DNA of 64,000 bases from Cruorifilaria tuberocauda (taxonomy: Eukaryota > Nematoda > Chromadorea > Rhabditida > Onchocercidae): contig JABVXU010000164.1 in assembly GCA_013365365.1 (NCBI GenBank), positions 46,066 to 110,065 of the forward strand. The letters run 5' to 3'. Each line of letters starts with the position of its first letter. The stretch's first letter is position 1. Of the stretch, positions 25,001-37,259 are shown piece after piece. The notes under the pieces are model-generated. The model was not told the origin of the DNA. It ran no database searches and saw only the letters and a list, made by a program, of their open reading frames with translations. The translations under genes and the position numbers were made by a program.

Positions 25001-25731
25001 GCAATGTTGGATGAAATTACATTTGATAATATACAGCATTTGAATTATCTTCATTCTACAATTATGGGAACTTTTCGACTTTTTCCACATGCTTCTTTGT
25101 AAGCGCTTAATCATCCACTTTACAAGCTAAAATTCGAAATTTTAGCAGAAGTTATATGTCATCTGAAAGTAAACTATTACCTAGTCTCAGAAGGCTAAAA
25201 GATTATTTCAAATAATCATATTTAATATGGAGTAAGTATGAATCCATTTCATTTTTTTTCCATATTACAGTCTCGCACTTGTGTTCAGCAATGTAAAATA
25301 GGACCATATACATTTAAGAAAGATGTGGGTGTCATTTTTGACACATGGAGCTTACATTATGATCAGGAAATATGAGGAACCGATGCTAAACAGTTGAACC
25401 TGACAGGTTCCAGCTTTATTCCATGATTAAATTATTTAAAGAGGAAAATGTAAATCAAACAAATTGAAATGATATTTTCAATTCAATCTTTCTCTAAGCC
25501 TTTAAAGTTATATATGATACAAGAAAACAAGAAGTATCAAAGAAGGTTGAGAATGGAGAAAGACAAATAGAATGAAGTCGGAAAATGAAAGCAAAGTAAT
25601 TCGAATTCCAATCAACACTCAAAAAATTTTAGATTCCTAAGCTGTGCCGCAATCCAAAAAAGGAACTGGATGGCCTTTGGTGCCCACGCCAGTGTATTGG
25701 AATGCGATTTGCGATGCTAGAAATTAAAATA
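22026..25731 (+). pseudogene. Decayed cytochrome P450 gene
   Basis: Pieces of a microsomal P450 lie in order on the + strand. A possible membrane anchor (MELFYIFGLFCALL) is at 22026-22091. WLFGNL and KLTRKYG, then SHPTIVTSDPEII, are at 22982-23183. Helix C (ARGERWKRIRSLTSKA) is at 23371-23496. SVNRFM...VLDIHP is at 23633-23736. FQKLT is at 23844. Helix I AGFDTTAN is at 24876-24934. KLYQEV...FRLFPHAS is at 24944-25098. A K'/meander segment starts at 25271. The heme loop is at 25667-25731. Several lesions are visible: a frame change near 23070; TGA at 23863-23865; a few extra bases, too few for an intron, at 24935-24943; the ExxR Glu replaced (MGTFR); TGA at 25373-25375; and a frame change at 25687 inside the heme loop, though the Cys codon (25693-25695, QCIGMRFA) survives. 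CIGMRFA suggests a CYP3/CYP13-like clan. The number of independent breaks makes sequencing error unlikely. Confidence 0.85.
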
Positions 25732-26345
25732 ATAATTTGCAATTTGTTGAAGAAATTTTGTTTTCATGAAATTGAGAACATGAAAGAGATGAATTTCACT
25801 GCTTATCACTATTAAATTTGCGAATCTATACTTTGTATCTAAGAGAGACATACAAAGTATAAGTTCGCGACAGTGATATAAAAATTTTTAACTAAAAATG
25901 AGGCCGAATTAATTGCTACAAATTCCGAATCATGGGGAATTCTGATGTCTAAAAACCAAGCACGGAATATTTAGTTTGATACATTCTACATTCTCAGATT
26001 ACAAACGGAAGAGACATCGCACACCTAAAATAAACGATCATAGGCTGATTTCACTAATGAATACCCTGTGTACGGCTTCGATAAAATTAAATCTTTACTG
26101 CCGCGCAACATGAGACATAGTTTTTTGAAAAAGCACAGTTCAAATTATATTATATTTCATAAACAACTATATGATCGTTATTTCAGATCAGCATAAGTCT
26201 TCGAGAAATGGGAACAATGTGGCCAGATTTTGCACAGGTTATACTAGAAAGAGGCCTGAATCAAATATAATAAAACAAACAGATATATATGTATAATATA
26301 TACACATAAAATTTAAAAAAATGGATTGAGAATGAATTCTCAAAA
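25732..26345. other. Intergenic region between P450 relic and ATG16
   Basis: Apart from the hairpin at 25820-25868, no feature is seen. The 3' UTR of the ATG16 gene should reach in from the right. Confidence 0.5.
25820..25868. repeat. Short inverted repeat (hairpin)
   Basis: Arms 25820-25838 and 25850-25868 are complementary at 17 of 19 positions around an 11-nt loop. The core arm is ATACAAAGTATA-like. It lies just 3' of the dead P450. Confidence 0.75.
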
Positions 26346-29300
26346 TCAAACAGTCCATAAGCAAACAGTTTTTTCCTTTCCTGCACTAAGTAACATATTC
26401 CCTTTGGGATGCCACGAAACTAAATGCACACCTCGTCTGAAAAAGAAAATTTCATTATCTGATCGAACTGCTGCTTTTACACATTTTAAATATGAATAAA
26501 TTTCCTAGTCACACAGTATGGTGTCAGCTTCACATTATATTAGAAAATCGATTCTGAAAGCAGTTTCACTTGTGTATATTTAATGAACTAATTAAACATA
26601 CAAAATACAAATATATAAGAATTGTAAACTATAAAAAATTAATTTTTCTTTCCTTCAAAAAAAAATTATTTTACGGTGAAATCCATAATATACATCACTG
26701 TGTGTAAATTAAAAGCCGAAAATCCCAAGTTCAATCGTTATAAAAAAACTCGAAAAATTTCACGAATTATCATCGTTTCCTTTTCTCATTTCTCTGTCTC
26801 TCACAGTTATTAGATAAAACGATAAAAAGCTAATATAAAAAGCTAATGCAATTTGGAAAATAAAAATTCAGTTTTTTACTTCGAAAAAGTGACAATATTG
26901 AATTAACTAAAACTTTTATAGAAAGTAGAAATCCGAAAAAAAGTATTTACTCATGTCCACCCTTCTGAAGGGTTTTTTCTAGTTTAGTTGTTTTTAGATT
27001 CCAAATAAAAATAGCTCCATCATTGGAACCCGATGCGATATATTCCATTCCAGGACTTATCGCACAACGAATGTGATCACTTCCTGTTCGATACTGATCA
27101 GCACTGTAGTAAATTTTGATGAATAATGAAAGTTATAAAAACTTTTTGTATTTATGATCTTTCATTTAATATAACTGAAGGAAAAACTGTGCCAAAAAAA
27201 TAAATTAAAAATAATTTATTTTTATTAAATATAATTTATTAAATATATTAAATGGAAAGCAATCTTACAAGCAAGAAATGAAAGCGAAACTGATGGTACA
27301 AATATGAAACTATTCTTTCTCTCTTTCAAATACATTTTCCAGAAAACAGATTATGGAGAAAAGAAATTGATCTACACTCATATAAATAATCTAAGTCATT
27401 CCTTGTTGATACGAGAAGTGCTCAAGAAAAGTACCTGTATATATGAACAATTTGATAGGAACGTATATCAATCAATGACATCGTTTCATCTCGTGCTGAT
27501 GCAAGTACAACGGAAGAGTCTTAATGTAATTAATATTAAAAATAATTTCGGTCTTAAAATGTGTTTAGCCCTTGTTTCTTTTTCTTAAAAATTATGAAAG
27601 TTGCATCGCAAGGGTTTGTAATTCAGATATTGCAAATATCTGCTGCTCATAAAATTGATGGAAGCTAAAATTTTTAAGTGATCAACCGCAAAGGATAGAA
27701 CACAAATCACAATAACCTTAAATGTGAAACGTAATAATACATTTTTTGACAGCAATTTTCCACTAATATAATAAGAAACAAAATACTAATTTACCAGGTG
27801 ATAGAACCAGTGACGTGACCTTACTGGCGAGTTCGACTATACGAACCGGTTCATTGAGTCGCGTATCCCAAAATCGCACCTTATGATCATAATGACTACT
27901 AGCCACCATTTTAGTCTTATCACTTGAAGTTATGTCATACACCACTGAATTAGTAAAATACGTTCTTAAACCTGAAAAGTTTGTCATAATGTTTCTCACT
28001 CGTTTCATTAATAGGAGAATATCACCGAATAATATCTCACAATCTTTACCGAAATTTCTAATAGAAGTTATTGTTAAATAAAAAATACTTCATTCCTTCT
28101 TTTGCTCCGCTCTAACCTCCCAGTTTTTCGATCTATTTTCTATGTTAACAAAATAGACATATATAAATAGAAAAAAGAAAAAGTAGAAAATGGAAATATA
28201 GAAAATAGAAGTGCAAGCATACACTTGGCAGTTTTTAGGTCCCATAGTTTGAAAGTTCTGTCATAAGATCCAGATACAATTTGTAAACCATCTTGAAAGA
28301 ATTTAGCGGATGATACCTTATTTCCATGTCCTGTTAACGAATGCTGAAAAAAGTGACTGTCAATAGAAAAATCATGAAAATGAAAAATATATCCGAAAGA
28401 TTATCTGCAATCTTAAGGTCTCAATTATTTTATGAAAGTCGAAACAAACTAGTCAGCAATAATAAAAGATGTGGAGATAAAGTAAAAAGAAATCGACACT
28501 GCTGCAGAAGTGTATTTAGAGAAAAACATACAAAATTACAAACCTTGACCACATGATCATCCGTTCCCCAAATACGAACAGCATTATCATTCCCAGCTCC
28601 AAGAACCTGGCTGGTTTGGACTGCGAAGTCTATCCGTAATATTGATTCATTCGAACCAGCCAAAGAGACACTAAATAAAAAATGGGAATACATGAGTTTT
28701 TTGTCTTTAGACTATGGAATTGACTGTCTTGACAAGTTCTTGTAAAGAATTTACTAGTCGAAGGATCGAGGAAAAAAGTTCCGAGAATTAAAAGCTACTG
28801 TCACAAATAATTAAGATTTAATATATATATGCATGCAGTAGAAGAGTAATTAATCTTTCCTTACATTTTTTCAAATTTATCATCCATTATTTTGTATAAA
28901 CGAAGTTTGTGATCGCCACCACCTCCGGCAAATATTTTGCCGCTAGGATGCCACAAAATATCGTTAATATCATCGCCATAATCCTTGGAGAAAGATCAAC
29001 AATTATTTATTTGCATAATTGAAAAATCTGACTTTTTTCCAAGTCGAAATTGGAATTATCATTCGCTAAATTTCATATCGAACTAGCAGATAATGTCGCA
29101 TAATTCACGGAATTTATGACATAATAAATCAATTTATACCCGAATTTGTGAAATTATAGAAATGTCAACTCACTAATTTTGTTTTACATTGAACGGGAAT
29201 AATGTCACCTTTGTGATCAACGACCTGATTTGTACTGTTAATAATTTCAAACCTGCAAACCACCACTGATTCCAAAATTCAAGAACAAAATCCACTGGAA

Positions 29301-31771
29301 AACATTTGGATAATTATAAATATTGATATGATTTGGACTGGTAATGCAACTTTAGTATTTAGAAGAATACCTGCATCATTTCCTGTTGCACCATGATGTT
29401 ATTTTACTTCTTGGGCAGAAATTTTTTTTGTTACACAGATAAATTTTTTAGTGTGAATTTATTGCAGAGACAATTTTATGAACAGCATATTAGAAAAGAT
29501 ACATGACAATACGTTTCTACTCATTAACTAACCCGTACGTTTTGTCCTCGTTGCTGTGTGACATGCTCAGTGCAGATTCAATGTCTAATGCCAAACGACG
29601 GCGACGTTCTCTAAACAATGAAATTTAAAGCACTTTTCTTTTCTAATGATTAGAGGAGCTGTGATTAAAAAAAATATATTTTCAATTTTTTTTAAATATG
29701 TAATTCTGATGTACTTTAAAGCACTTTTAAACGAGTAATTTTCTGGAAATCAGAAAAATGGAAGGAAAATATGTCTCACACGTTTCAAACAAATTCAAAA
29801 GAGTTAGGTTATCACATGGAATACATCAAATATGAAGAGTGAATATATCAAAAGAGTCATGTAGATACCCAACGAATACGAGCCCACTTTAGTATGCACC
29901 TACATTTTCACCAAAATTGAATTAAGGTACTAAATCTTCGTGTATTTGTTCTACAATATAGTAAGCCAATTAATAAAGCTACTACAACATCTATGCCATC
30001 TAAATGAAAAAAAATTCATTTCTTAGTTATCATAAGCCATAATACTTTCCAACTAAGTATAACTTATTTGAAGAGACTGCGCGGCCCTAAAAAGTTAGTG
30101 GAGAGATTTCTTTGCAAACATGGAAAGTAGAATAATATTATTATTTCGGGATCCAAATTCAAAATCAAAACGAATACGAGAAAAAAGATAAGAAAAAACT
30201 TGAAACAAATAAAGCATTTACTCTTGCTCTCGTTCATTTTGTTCGTTAAACCATTGGACTTCTTTCTCTTTAAGGTCTTTTATTCGTTCAACCAAATTAT
30301 TTCTTTCCTCTTGTGCTTCTCGATATTTGTTTTCGATGCTGCTATAACTTGCCTGTAAAATATTTTAACTTAATTACATTAGTAAATTATACTTCCAAAA
30401 TCCATCAGAAGGGAAATTTGGCAAATTCAGCATAATAGCACATACCGGTGAATTATTAATTTAACGAAATTATAAAATATGATTTTATGCATATAAAAGG
30501 ATGTATTATTAAATACTCAAAACTATTAAAAGTTTACAACTATAAATTCTATGATCATAAAAACCTTAAAATTCTTATATATGCCAACAAAATTATCCAA
30601 ACGCGTGCCTGCAAGGCAAAATGTTCATCCTTTAACAAAGTGTTTGCTTCTTCTAGTGCAGCTAATTCCTCTTCCTTTTCTTTCAGTTTTTTCTTCAACT
30701 TCTGATTTTCCTTTTGGCATTCTTCTTTTCTAAACACTTGTTTCAGTGAAAATCAATGTAACACTTCATGATTTATAACTTTTTTTTGGACAAAATTTTG
30801 ACGCAGTAACAGAAAAATGCTTTTTGACACAGTTCAAACAAGTCAAACTTTGGGAAGTAAGTCTTTTAATTTCACCACCCAGATTCCGTGCTATGAAGTA
30901 TTTATAAAACATTGTAATAAGCGAGGAAGAAACAATATAGGATAATTTCTAATGATGTTCCAAGTAAAATTAATTTATCTACCATATTCGAAATTCGAAA
31001 GTTAAAAATTAACATAAGCTAAGACTCACACAATATTCACTGCACTTAGCTCTCGCGAAATAATGGTTAGTCGATTGTTCGTTTCAATCAATTGTTGGTC
31101 ATTTTGCTCCTTTTTACGATAAAGATCTGCAAGCTCAGCTTCGAGTTCCACCGTACGATCCGAGCTTCCTGCCCTCAAATATCACTGTTGAAAATACTTC
31201 ATCCATTTATCAATACTTTAACAAAAACTTTTCACACAAATAAATAAAATGTCTCTTCCATCCCAATCAACTGATTCATCATATATAGTCTTTAATCTTA
31301 TCAAACGGAATGCTTTTTACGCGACGTAAACGTAAATCAGTGGCTGGTCTTAGTTCTCAGGATAGTATTATTTTGACAATGAAAAATAGTTAAGCTTACA
31401 ACGAAGTAGATGAACCGGAACGTATACGTCCAGTACGTGCCATATTTGTCACATACTCTGTTAGTTCACAATCTGCAAAGAAATAAAACCTATTGATATT
31501 GTTGCTGCTAAAATTGAAATCATTTAAAGAATCATCAAAGATAACAATATTAGTTTTAAATTATCGCTTAAGATAAGATGCTTGAAATATAGTCGAACAA
31601 TTTTACAGATAATTTACACAAATGTGAAATCATAATATGCATAACGAGCGAAATGAAAAGCTTACAAGAGGTGAACAATGAATCGAACTGTCTGCATACA
31701 ATATTTCGCCGTTCAAGTTGCTGTATAATTGCTGCACGGAAGCCATTATCTATTGCATCCGTATCATCCAT
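26346..31771 (-). CDS. atg-16: Autophagy protein ATG16 (coiled coil + WD40)
   Basis: Fourteen exons in transcript order: 31771-31666, 31472-31400, 31173-31030, 30729-30603, 30352-30222, 29610-29533, 29252-29174, 28983-28865, 28670-28544, 28343-28223, 27971-27795, 27519-27435, 27103-26951, 26436-26346. All phases agree: 536 residues (human ATG16L1 about 607). The N-terminus (FRAAIIQQLERRN) matches the ATG5-binding helix. Residues about 65-215 form a coiled coil (ELEAELADLYRKKEQN; KLKKKLKEKEEELAALEE). Seven WD40 blades follow, with DILWHPSGKIFAGGGGDHK, SGSYDRTFKLWDLK, HYDHKVRFWDTR, ARDETMSLIDIRS, SGSNDGAIFIWNLK and a last blade ending KTVCLWTV before the stop. ATG16 scaffolds the ATG12-ATG5 conjugate at the forming autophagosome and directs LC3/LGG lipidation. 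An acceptor (cgacag) directly abuts the ATG. Confidence 0.93.
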
Positions 31772-32509
31772 CTGTCGTTAGCTGCAATTACTCCAAGCAG
31801 TATTTATTCACTGCAAAAGCACTCATCAGTTGTACGTATGCGTATGCACGTACGTGTGCGTGTAGATGGATAATACCTGAAAATGTGTACATCGTGTTAA
31901 ACAGACTAACCCATCCCAAAACAACGAAAATGTTCGCTCTAATGCAACCACAACAGCAACTATCAAAAAAGAACACAGTGAATGAGAAGTGAAATGATAA
32001 CTGGAGAGACGAAGTAATTTCATGTCGCCCTTTTCACTAATGTATCAGTTGCATTCTCTCGAATTCAATTTTCAAATTGATGTGACTAAACTGATCTTCA
32101 GAGTTTTTGTTGGGGGTAGAAGAATGAAGGTATATTAGTAATTAGTAATTAGTACACTAGTGCACTTGATAGCAAGATAATGTGTTAATGAATGATTGGA
32201 AGCTGATTCAGGGAAAAGTGCTTTAATTATAATTCTGGATACAGCAATTCCATGAATAATATATTGATTTTAATCTTGATATCATTTCTAGATGATTCGT
32301 TGATTGGATAGCGATCGGTATCTCGAACTAAACTTCGAATGATTAAATGTTATATGAAGTACTAAATGTATAATTCAACGTTCATTAAATATAATATTAT
32401 GTACATATGTACGAAATACATGCCTTATTTGCAATGACTAATTGTATTTGTACTGTTTTATATTTACATCATAGTTTCTCTTTCTCCATTTTTGTATTTT
32501 AGTCATTAT
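31772..32509. other. Divergent promoter region between atg-16 and cdk-4
   Basis: Head-to-head arrangement with about 740 bp between start codons. It contains CGTACGT/CGTATGCACGTACG alternations near 31830-31860 and a T-rich acceptor (gtattttag, 32494-32502) just 5' of the kinase ATG. No separate gene is seen. Confidence 0.55.
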
Positions 32510-35122
32510 ATGATGGAGGAAAGTTGTTCAAGATGTGATCGATACACCGATAGTCCTGAGAGTGTTCATGAATATGAGGAACATCGCGTGATTGGAAAAG
32601 GTGCATACGGTGTCGTATATCTAGTTACTCATATACCCAGTAATATACAGGTAAGTATTTTGATAACATTTTTAAATGTGATTTTAATGTGAACTTATTA
32701 ATATACTGAGAAAACCATGTGGAGAAAGTGTTATTTAATTGCTGCTGAAATTGCATTTTTATGCTATTTATCTGCAGAAATTTTTTTTTATTTCATTTCT
32801 ATTCTTCTATAATAGGTGTGTTTTGCTGATACAGTAACTGTTTTCATTTTTGTTTTCCAATCGGAACCTTGCAGGATGTATAATTTGTTCAAAACAAAGC
32901 TTTTCATTAAATGTTTAGCGTCATTATTTACACAGTTCATTATAGTATGCTCTAAAAAAGATGATTGTTCGTATAACAGAAGATGGTATACCACAAAGCA
33001 TCATACGTGAGATCTCAGCTTTGCGAGCGCTACATAGTTTGGATCATCCTAACATTGTGAAGTTTGTTTCTCTGTACATTTCTTTCCATCAATCAATGAA
33101 ATAGAAAGAGGTGTCAACAGTTTCATGTGACAAAGATCTTTTACTGTATTATTACAAGAAATACACAAAATAATTAAAACACACATATGCACACAGAAAA
33201 AACAACAAATAATGGAACAAAACAAAAACAAACTTCTGTACTTGATTCCGACAATTTTTTGATTTTGAAAAATTTTTCATATTTTATGTTTTGCATGATA
33301 AAAAAACACGTATTATATCGATATGAAAATTCCTGGATAAAGTTTATATACTATTGTAGATTGCACGATGTATTTCATGGACAAATTGATAAGGGTGAGA
33401 TGTGTTTGAGTGTTGTTTATGAAAAGTGTGATTGGGATTTGTATGAGTTTTTGCGCACCATTCCTCGTGACATGGGTGATCATCAATGTCGTCATATTGC
33501 AAAACAGGTAAGTTATGTTTCCATTAGATATACAAAAAGCAAGAATTTTCACTTATTGAGAGAATTCAAATAATGCCTTAGGATTAAATGAATTTATTAA
33601 AGTCGTTTTAATTTCAACAAGTCTATTTGTTATATGAATGAATAACTTTGCAAAAAATATTTCTCTCTTATTCCATTATAAAAAATTATATAATGAATTT
33701 ATTAGATAGAATTATTAAATAATTTTGATGCATCTGTTGTGGTATTGGATCGAGGTATCTCTCTTATTTTGGTTCATATCATTTTTCTGCTGCAGATTAT
33801 ATTCTACTCATAATTTTCGTTTTCACAGTCAGCTAAATCCGCTCTTTATCAATCAATTAATAATGTGCACAGTTTTATTTTCAAAACCCAAAATTTAAGA
33901 TTTTGATGGGATTGGATTTTCTGCACTCAAATCATGTTATACATCGAGACCTGAAACCTCAGAATATACTGATTAATCGTGATCAAACAATCAAAATTGC
34001 TGATTTTGGTTTGGCTCGCTACTATTCAATGCAGTCATCTTTCACGACATTGGTAATCTTTTTCTTCCTGTTATCTTAAATCATTCTCACTCGCTGTTTT
34101 AATAATGTCTGGATTTTAGGTTGTGACCTTGTGGTACCGAAGTCCAGAAGTACTACTTCAGTGCTCTTATAACTGTGGAGTAGATATCTGGGCTGCTGGC
34201 TGCATCATTGCAGAATTGTACTCACGTCAACCACTTTTTCCAGCACACAGTGAAGCGCAACAATTGAGTATTATATTTCAGTAAGTCCTGAGAACTTTTT
34301 TCCCCCTGAGAAATAACTTTTATAGCTCTGAAAATCGATTAAGCCTAAAACCGAAAATATGTTCCGCTTGACTCTTCATCTTCATTCACTTTCCAAATAT
34401 AAAGCAGATTGTACAAAGTTTAACTGAGTTTAACTAATGCTATGTCTTCATATTTTATAGATATAATGGTTTGCTGCTTGAACAAAATTATTATCCACAT
34501 TGAAAACAGCACCTACGAAATGGTATGAATTATATTTTGCAGAAAACTTGGCACTCCATCTTCCAGTGAATGGCCTCAAAATGCGGTAATTGAACGTTCA
34601 TTCTATCCATCATATCCTGGTCAACCAATGCGCCGCATTGCGCCGAAACTACCACCGGATGCTGCAAAACTAGTAAAGGTATACTGTTTTATATGACTTT
34701 ATGTGTCAAGTCTCATCTCATTTAGTTTCACAGAAACTCCTTAAAAAGGTTTCTGAACAAACTGGGGAAAATTAGATTGAGCTGTTAGTCTTTGCAGTTT
34801 TTTACTTTTTTTTGCTTGAAAAAATTAAAAAGATTATAGCGGTTTTGATTCTCTAATCACTGATAACCAGTTCCAACGAAACTAAAACCATATATAAATT
34901 CTTTTCAATTACATTTCTTAAGTTTTTTGTTTACTTAACATTGCTTTTTAATTTTAATATTACCTTTTAATAATTTAATATCATAAATTTGTATATAAAA
35001 AGAAAAGACATATCCAATGATAATTTCAGAATATGTTGTCTTTCTTACCGGAAACAAGGCCATCATGTGCGGAAGCATTACGTACTGAATATTTTCGCCG
35101 CAAACATGGTTCAGGTGTTTAA
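32510..35122 (+). CDS. cdk-4: Cyclin-dependent kinase 4/6 homologue
   Basis: Seven exons: 32510-32650, 32946-33061, 33360-33507, 33900-34052, 34120-34280, 34543-34678, 35030-35122; 315 residues, a full-length CDK. Visible elements: Gly loop [10 protein letters not shown]; catalytic Lys51 in YALKK; PQSIIRE (63-69), replacing the P-STxRE helix of CDK4/6; [19 protein letters not shown] with Asp152; [11 protein letters not shown] (DFG, 170-172); activation-loop Thr184/185 in [27 protein letters not shown] and the GLDFLH stretch are typical of the CDK4/6 branch rather than CDK1/2. With a D-type cyclin it would phosphorylate the Rb homologue and drive G1 progression. An acceptor sits 7 bp before the ATG, so the mRNA is probably trans-spliced. 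The tandem ATG ATG at 32510-32515 leaves the exact start open by one codon. Confidence 0.93.
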
Positions 35123-36762
35123 TAAAATCAAAAAATGATATGAGCAACAAGCGAATATCCTGTTTTTCTTTTTGATCTCTTTGAATGACCTTTAATTTTC
35201 TTCCACCGAATTTACTCGACATTTTTCCTCATAACTTGTGCCTCTTCAGTTTTTTGTTTCTGCATATGAATTATATGTCTTTCTAACTGCGGTTAGTGCA
35301 TTCTTCTTTAATGAATTTTTTTATAGGAAAAAAACAGAGTTAAATTTCTTTTTTTTGTTCTATATGCACAATTTTTTCCTCGTTATAAAAGTTATGATAT
35401 TCTATTTGCTCCGAAAAATATAGTGATTTTTATTTACTGCCAATTATGTAAAGAAGTTATTTTGAATATTTGTGAATACTTATTATCAGGAGTGATTCCT
35501 AATTAATCTTAATTTTTGTTTTTGAATATAAATTAGACTTTCATGATTTTTAATTGGCTTTTTTCAGAAAAATGAAATTTTTTTGATTGGTTCTTAGAAA
35601 ATGTATGATATCTTCCATTGATCTTGACTCGAATCCACGTTGCAATTTTCTTTTGTCATTGTCTGTTCAAGATTGGTAATTGGTTGTAATATGTAAAAGT
35701 GGTCTTTCTGTGCTCTAAAATTGTTGCCTGTGACTCTCTTAGTATTCTGTAATTTTGATGAACTAAGGAGATTTCTGTTAAATTTTAATTATTTCTTTTT
35801 TCGTTCTGGAATCTCGTATGTGTTATATTTTAAGTGGGCAGATGATCTTTGTCCTATAATCAAAGTTCAAAAGGATCGGTTAATGAAAAATGTGCTAATA
35901 CTTATTCTAGCGATCTAATAAGTTTAAGATGTGAATGCTTCTGTGATCCTTTATCCTGTACAAGTTGTGGTTCAATTTCAAGAATTCGGGTTGTCTTTCA
36001 TGTTCTCTCCTTTCATTATCAAAAAAAAAGTTAAAACTCTCATTCCAAAACCTGAAATTACGATAGCCTTTTGAGCCTGTTTTCCAAATCCATTTATCAT
36101 TGATTTACAAATGGTCCTTACTGCCATCTTCAGATTTACTGTTATATAGCAATAAATTTATTCTTGTTACTGGTTACTATTTACTTGTCACTTTTTTCTC
36201 TTTGATTTTACTTTATAAAGTTATTCGCTGATTGTTCCAACATCAATGCAAAAAATGAATATAACACAAAATATCTCAATCGACTAAAAATTTTTTCGCA
36301 CTGCCTTATGCATTTCAGAATTTTTTCTACTGACATTTTCTTTTAACTTTATAGATATATCAAAATTGGAGATGGTATTTCTGAAAAATACTTTAATAAA
36401 ATCTTAGATGATAATTCAACATTGAATATGAACTTAAATGTTTACTTAAATACTTACATGCGAACTTAAATATTTCCGTATAAGGATCTCTTTCTTCAAC
36501 TATTACTCATAATTTGATTGGATTGTAACATATGAATATTCGCATATATCAGTGTTAAAGTAATTGAACAGTTTTTTAATTCTAAATTATACCTATACTT
36601 AATATAATTATACTAAATAAGGTAGCTTATAGAATTCATGAATTGAACTAGACGTATATCATCCATTTGTTTGATTTGAAACCATAATAATCCCTCTATA
36701 TCATTCCATAAAATGGCAAGGTAATAATTTATATTATTGTATCATCATGAAGTAATATACTT
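35123..36762. other. Gene-poor interval
   Basis: 3' flank of the kinase gene, AT-rich, with poly-T runs. No exon or RNA gene could be supported. Confidence 0.5.
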
Positions 36763-36967
36763 AACCGCACCGCGGTAAATCGTTGTGTGACAATAAGAAA
36801 TTGAAATGAGATTGTAACTTAAATAACCTGATTCCGAAAATGTTTTTATTACGAATACTGTCATCCGGAATTCATATTCAAATTTTTACTTGCAAGAATC
36901 AGGTTATTTAAGTCACAATCTCATTTCAGTTTCTTATTGTCAGACGACAATTTACGGCAGCACGGTT
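36763..36967. mobile_element. Inverted repeat with ~72-bp arms, MITE-like
   Basis: Arms 36763-36834 and 36896-36967 are reverse complements at roughly 85 per cent or more, around a 61-bp spacer. The shared core reads GACAATAAGAAA, then TGAAATGAGATTGT, then ACTTAAATAACCTGATTC. No coding potential lies between the arms. A fold-back element of this size fits a MITE, but I did not find clear target-site duplications. Confidence 0.55.
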
Positions 36968-37064
36968 TGCTCGTTATCCGGTGGAACCTGTCCGGATTTT
37001 ATTGGACGTGTCAGAAAACGGTGAGAAAGCGCCAGTAGCAGGAACTCCGTAGATATGATCGTAA

Positions 37065-37086
37065 ACATGTCACATTGAAAATACGT
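37065..37086 (+). repeat. Possible second fragment of a 5S-like sequence
   Basis: A segment here resembles bases about 8-30 of the 5S-like copy that starts at 37117 (CACATTGAAAATACG here against CACGTTGAAAGCACA there), with mostly transition differences. It may be a remnant of a tandem 5S unit. Confidence 0.3.
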
Positions 37087-37116
37087 ACGTCAAATTCTTT
37101 CACCCCATGTCTATAC

Positions 37117-37230
37117 GTCTACGACCATACCACGTTGAAAGCACAACCTGCATTTCGTCCGATCCATCAAGTTAAGCAACGTTGGGCCTGGTTAGTAGTA
37201 CTTGGATCAGAGACGGCCTGGGAATCCTAA
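37117..37230 (+). rRNA. Degenerate 5S rRNA gene copy (probable pseudogene)
   Basis: The start GTCTACGACCATACCACGTT and the internal region AAGTTAAGCAACGTTGGGCC, TACTTGGAT, GAGACGGCCTGGGAATCC are unmistakable 5S rRNA, covering the internal promoter (A box, intermediate element, C box). Differences from a working gene: a several-base insertion near 37146-37152, a three-base duplication (TAGTAG) in the GTTAGTACTTGG stretch, and loss of the 3' strand of helix I, so the terminal stem cannot form. In many nematodes 5S and spliced-leader RNA genes share a repeat unit, and an SL-like 22-mer follows 29 bp downstream on the same strand. A 5S-derived SINE is an alternative origin. Confidence 0.75.
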
Positions 37231-37259
37231 CAAAATTGTTGAACACAATCTAATCCCGT

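Noticed and set aside
33187..33359. Upstream extension of the third CDK exon
   Set aside because: The frame happens to be open through the intron, but the kinase alignment requires splicing at 33359/33360.
35620..35645. GACTCGAATCC-like tRNA T-loop
   Set aside because: No matching anticodon, D arm or acceptor stem around it.
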